Assembly (NCBI GenBank): GCA_016200355.1
Contig: JACQEY010000016.1
Coordinates: 1 to 39,202 of the forward strand
DNA: 39,202 nt
Direction: 5' to 3'
Source of the DNA: Nitrospirota bacterium
GTDB lineage: Bacteria; Nitrospirota; Nitrospiria; Nitrospirales; Nitrospiraceae
Position numbers and translations under genes: made by a program. This document shows, piece by piece, positions 38,120-39,202 of this stretch (within the stretch, counting starts at the first letter, position 1; each line of letters starts with the position of its first letter). The notes beneath the pieces were generated by a model that saw only the letters and a program-made list of their open reading frames with translations, made no database searches and was not told the origin of the DNA.

Positions 38120-39202
38120 ATGGTTGATGTCGCAAAGACAATACATCTGACTATCAACAACCGTCCGGTACTCGCCTCACCCGGTGAGACGGTCTACCAG
38201 GTTGCCAAGAAAGCCGGGATCTCGATCCCCAGCCTCTGCGTCTCGCATCAGCTCGCTCCCTTCGGCTCCTGCCGACTCTGTATCTGCGAAATTGATGGGC
38301 AGTCCGGGACTCCCGCCTCCTGCACGACTCCAGTCAGACCCGATATGGTCGTCCGAACCGAGAGCGATCGGCTCAGGCGGCATCGCCACAATATCGTCGA
38401 ACTGTATATGTCTGAACAGCCTGAAGGTAGCGAGACCTCGGGGCCATTGCGCGAACTGGCGCTCGCATGCGGTGTCGATAGAGTTCGGTATCCCGATGGA
38501 GCACATCAGAAACGCGCTGTCGTGCGAGACGACTCGAACCCGTTCTTCACCTTCGACAACGCAGCCTGCATCTCCTGCGCGCGTTGTGTGCGGGCTTGCG
38601 ATGAAATTCAAGGCACGCATGCCTTGACGATGTTCGGGCGGGGATTTTCGGCGAGGCCAGTCGCAGGAGCCGGATCCCTCATGAGCGCGGCGGCGGCGTT
38701 TGCCACATCCAACTGTGTCTCCTGTGGGGCTTGCGTGAAGGAATGTCCGACCAGCGCGCTCACGGAGAAAACAGTGCTTGAACAGGGAGTCCCTACCAGC
38801 ATAGAGCGTACGATTTGCGCCTATTGTGGCGTGGGCTGCGCGTTCAATGCGGGTGTGCGAGATGGACGAGTGGTTCAGATGATTCCGGCAGACGATGGAC
38901 CTTCGAATCAGGGTCATGCCTGTATGAAGGGACGGTTTGGCTGGACCTATAACGATGCGCCGGATCGACTGCGAGTTCCGCTGCTGCGACGTGGCAACGA
39001 CTGGGAAGAGATTTCCTGGGATGCGGCATTGGATCGGGTCGCACAAGAGTTCACGGACATCAAGAACGCGGACGGCCCTGATGCCCTCGCGACCATTTCA
39101 TCCAGCCGGGGCACGAACGAAGAAAATTATCTGTTCGGCAAATTCATGCGTTGCGTGATCGGGACAAACCACATCGACAACTGTGCCCGCGTCTGCCACA
39201 GC
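38120..39202 (+). CDS. fdsA: NAD-dependent formate dehydrogenase alpha subunit, N-terminal part (runs off the right edge)
   Basis: 361 residues of the molybdo/tungsto-bisPGD catalytic subunit that oxidises formate to CO2. The N-terminal [2Fe-2S] domain has C40-X10-C51-X2-C54-X13-C68. Two ferredoxin-type [4Fe-4S] sites follow (C150/153/156/160 and C199/202/205/209), then the Mo-domain cluster C233/C236/C240/C268 (CAYCGVGC, ACMKGRFGW). The active-site Cys or Sec lies beyond NCARVCHS, outside the window. The His-Cys3 cluster motif expected near residues 97-112 (HPxxCxxC...C) is absent: the region reads SEQPEGSETSGPLRELA. AGAGGA precedes the ATG. Confidence 0.92.
   Translation, partial: MVDVAKTIHLTINNRPVLASPGETVYQVAKKAGISIPSLCVSHQLAPFGSCRLCICEIDGQSGTPASCTTPVRPDMVVRTESDRLRRHRHNIVELYMSEQPEGSETSGPLRELALACGVDRVRYPDGAHQKRAVVRDDSNPFFTFDNAACISCARCVRACDEIQGTHALTMFGRGFSARPVAGAGSLMSAAAAFATSNCVSCGACVKECPTSALTEKTVLEQGVPTSIERTICAYCGVGCAFNAGVRDGRVVQMIPADDGPSNQGHACMKGRFGWTYNDAPDRLRVPLLRRGNDWEEISWDAALDRVAQEFTDIKNADGPDALATISSSRGTNEENYLFGKFMRCVIGTNHIDNCARVCHS

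Noticed and set aside
1-39202. CRISPR arrays, tRNA or rRNA genes, transposase or phage genes
   Set aside because: Looked for and not seen; the repeats present are palindromic and dispersed, without regular spacers.

Overview
The window looks like chromosome of a nitrite-oxidising Nitrospira-type bacterium (phylum Nitrospirota). This is inferred from the moderately high G+C, the mix of stress, redox and two-component genes, an NAD-type formate dehydrogenase locus, and many palindromic intergenic repeats. No rRNA or other taxonomic marker is present, so the assignment is tentative. No tRNA, CRISPR array, insertion sequence or phage gene was recognised.

Layout. 1-2253 (minus): the 5' part of a P2-type cation ATPase preceded by a tandem universal stress protein (USP). 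2607-6215 (plus): two CBS-pair proteins, an unknown small protein, an L,D-transpeptidase and a bile-acid:sodium-symporter-family transporter. 6502-8343 (plus): a globin-coupled histidine kinase and a single-domain response regulator. 8715-16318 (minus): an exported pentapeptide-repeat protein, NAD salvage genes pncB and pncA, a small cytochrome c, an FmdB-type zinc ribbon, a Lon-like protease, and an HPF-type ribosome factor fused to a cold-shock domain. 16705-19957 (plus): an APH-type kinase, a CysC-like P-loop kinase and a YheT-type hydrolase. 19973-23421 (mostly minus): acyltransferase, Hsp20, DUF2934, two zinc-binding small proteins, a PAS protein and a winged-helix protein. 23711-28000 (plus): a PAS/NarX-type kinase with its NarL-type regulator, followed by a receiver-only protein and a pseudokinase. 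28134-33726: USP genes (one a chimeric pseudogene), a DLH-type hydrolase, a cupredoxin and a second DUF2934. 33710-35083: a large unknown gene. 35243-39202: formate dehydrogenase genes fdsG, a truncated fdsB, a Spy/CpxP-like gene and the 5' part of fdsA.

Interpretation. The set of P2 ATPase, USPs, CBS pairs, Hsp20, nicotinate phosphoribosyltransferase, APH plus P-loop kinase, DLH hydrolase and a NarL-type two-component pair closely resembles, by functional class, the DosR (DevR) dormancy regulon of Mycobacterium tuberculosis. Here the genes are physically clustered and carry a globin-type sensor as well. I read the window as a dormancy or oxygen-limitation island. A 16-bp palindromic motif occurs three times, only around the NarL-type two-component genes, and is a candidate operator.

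The island also shows decay and rearrangement: a receiver without output next to a globin kinase whose phosphoacceptor His is Gln; a USP gene whose middle is replaced by a piece of a membrane-protein gene; and an fdsB lacking its [4Fe-4S] region, with its C-terminal remnant lying out of frame downstream. Intergenic DNA holds several families of inverted repeats. One is a ~126-bp element that begins exactly at the stop codon of the preceding gene in five places.
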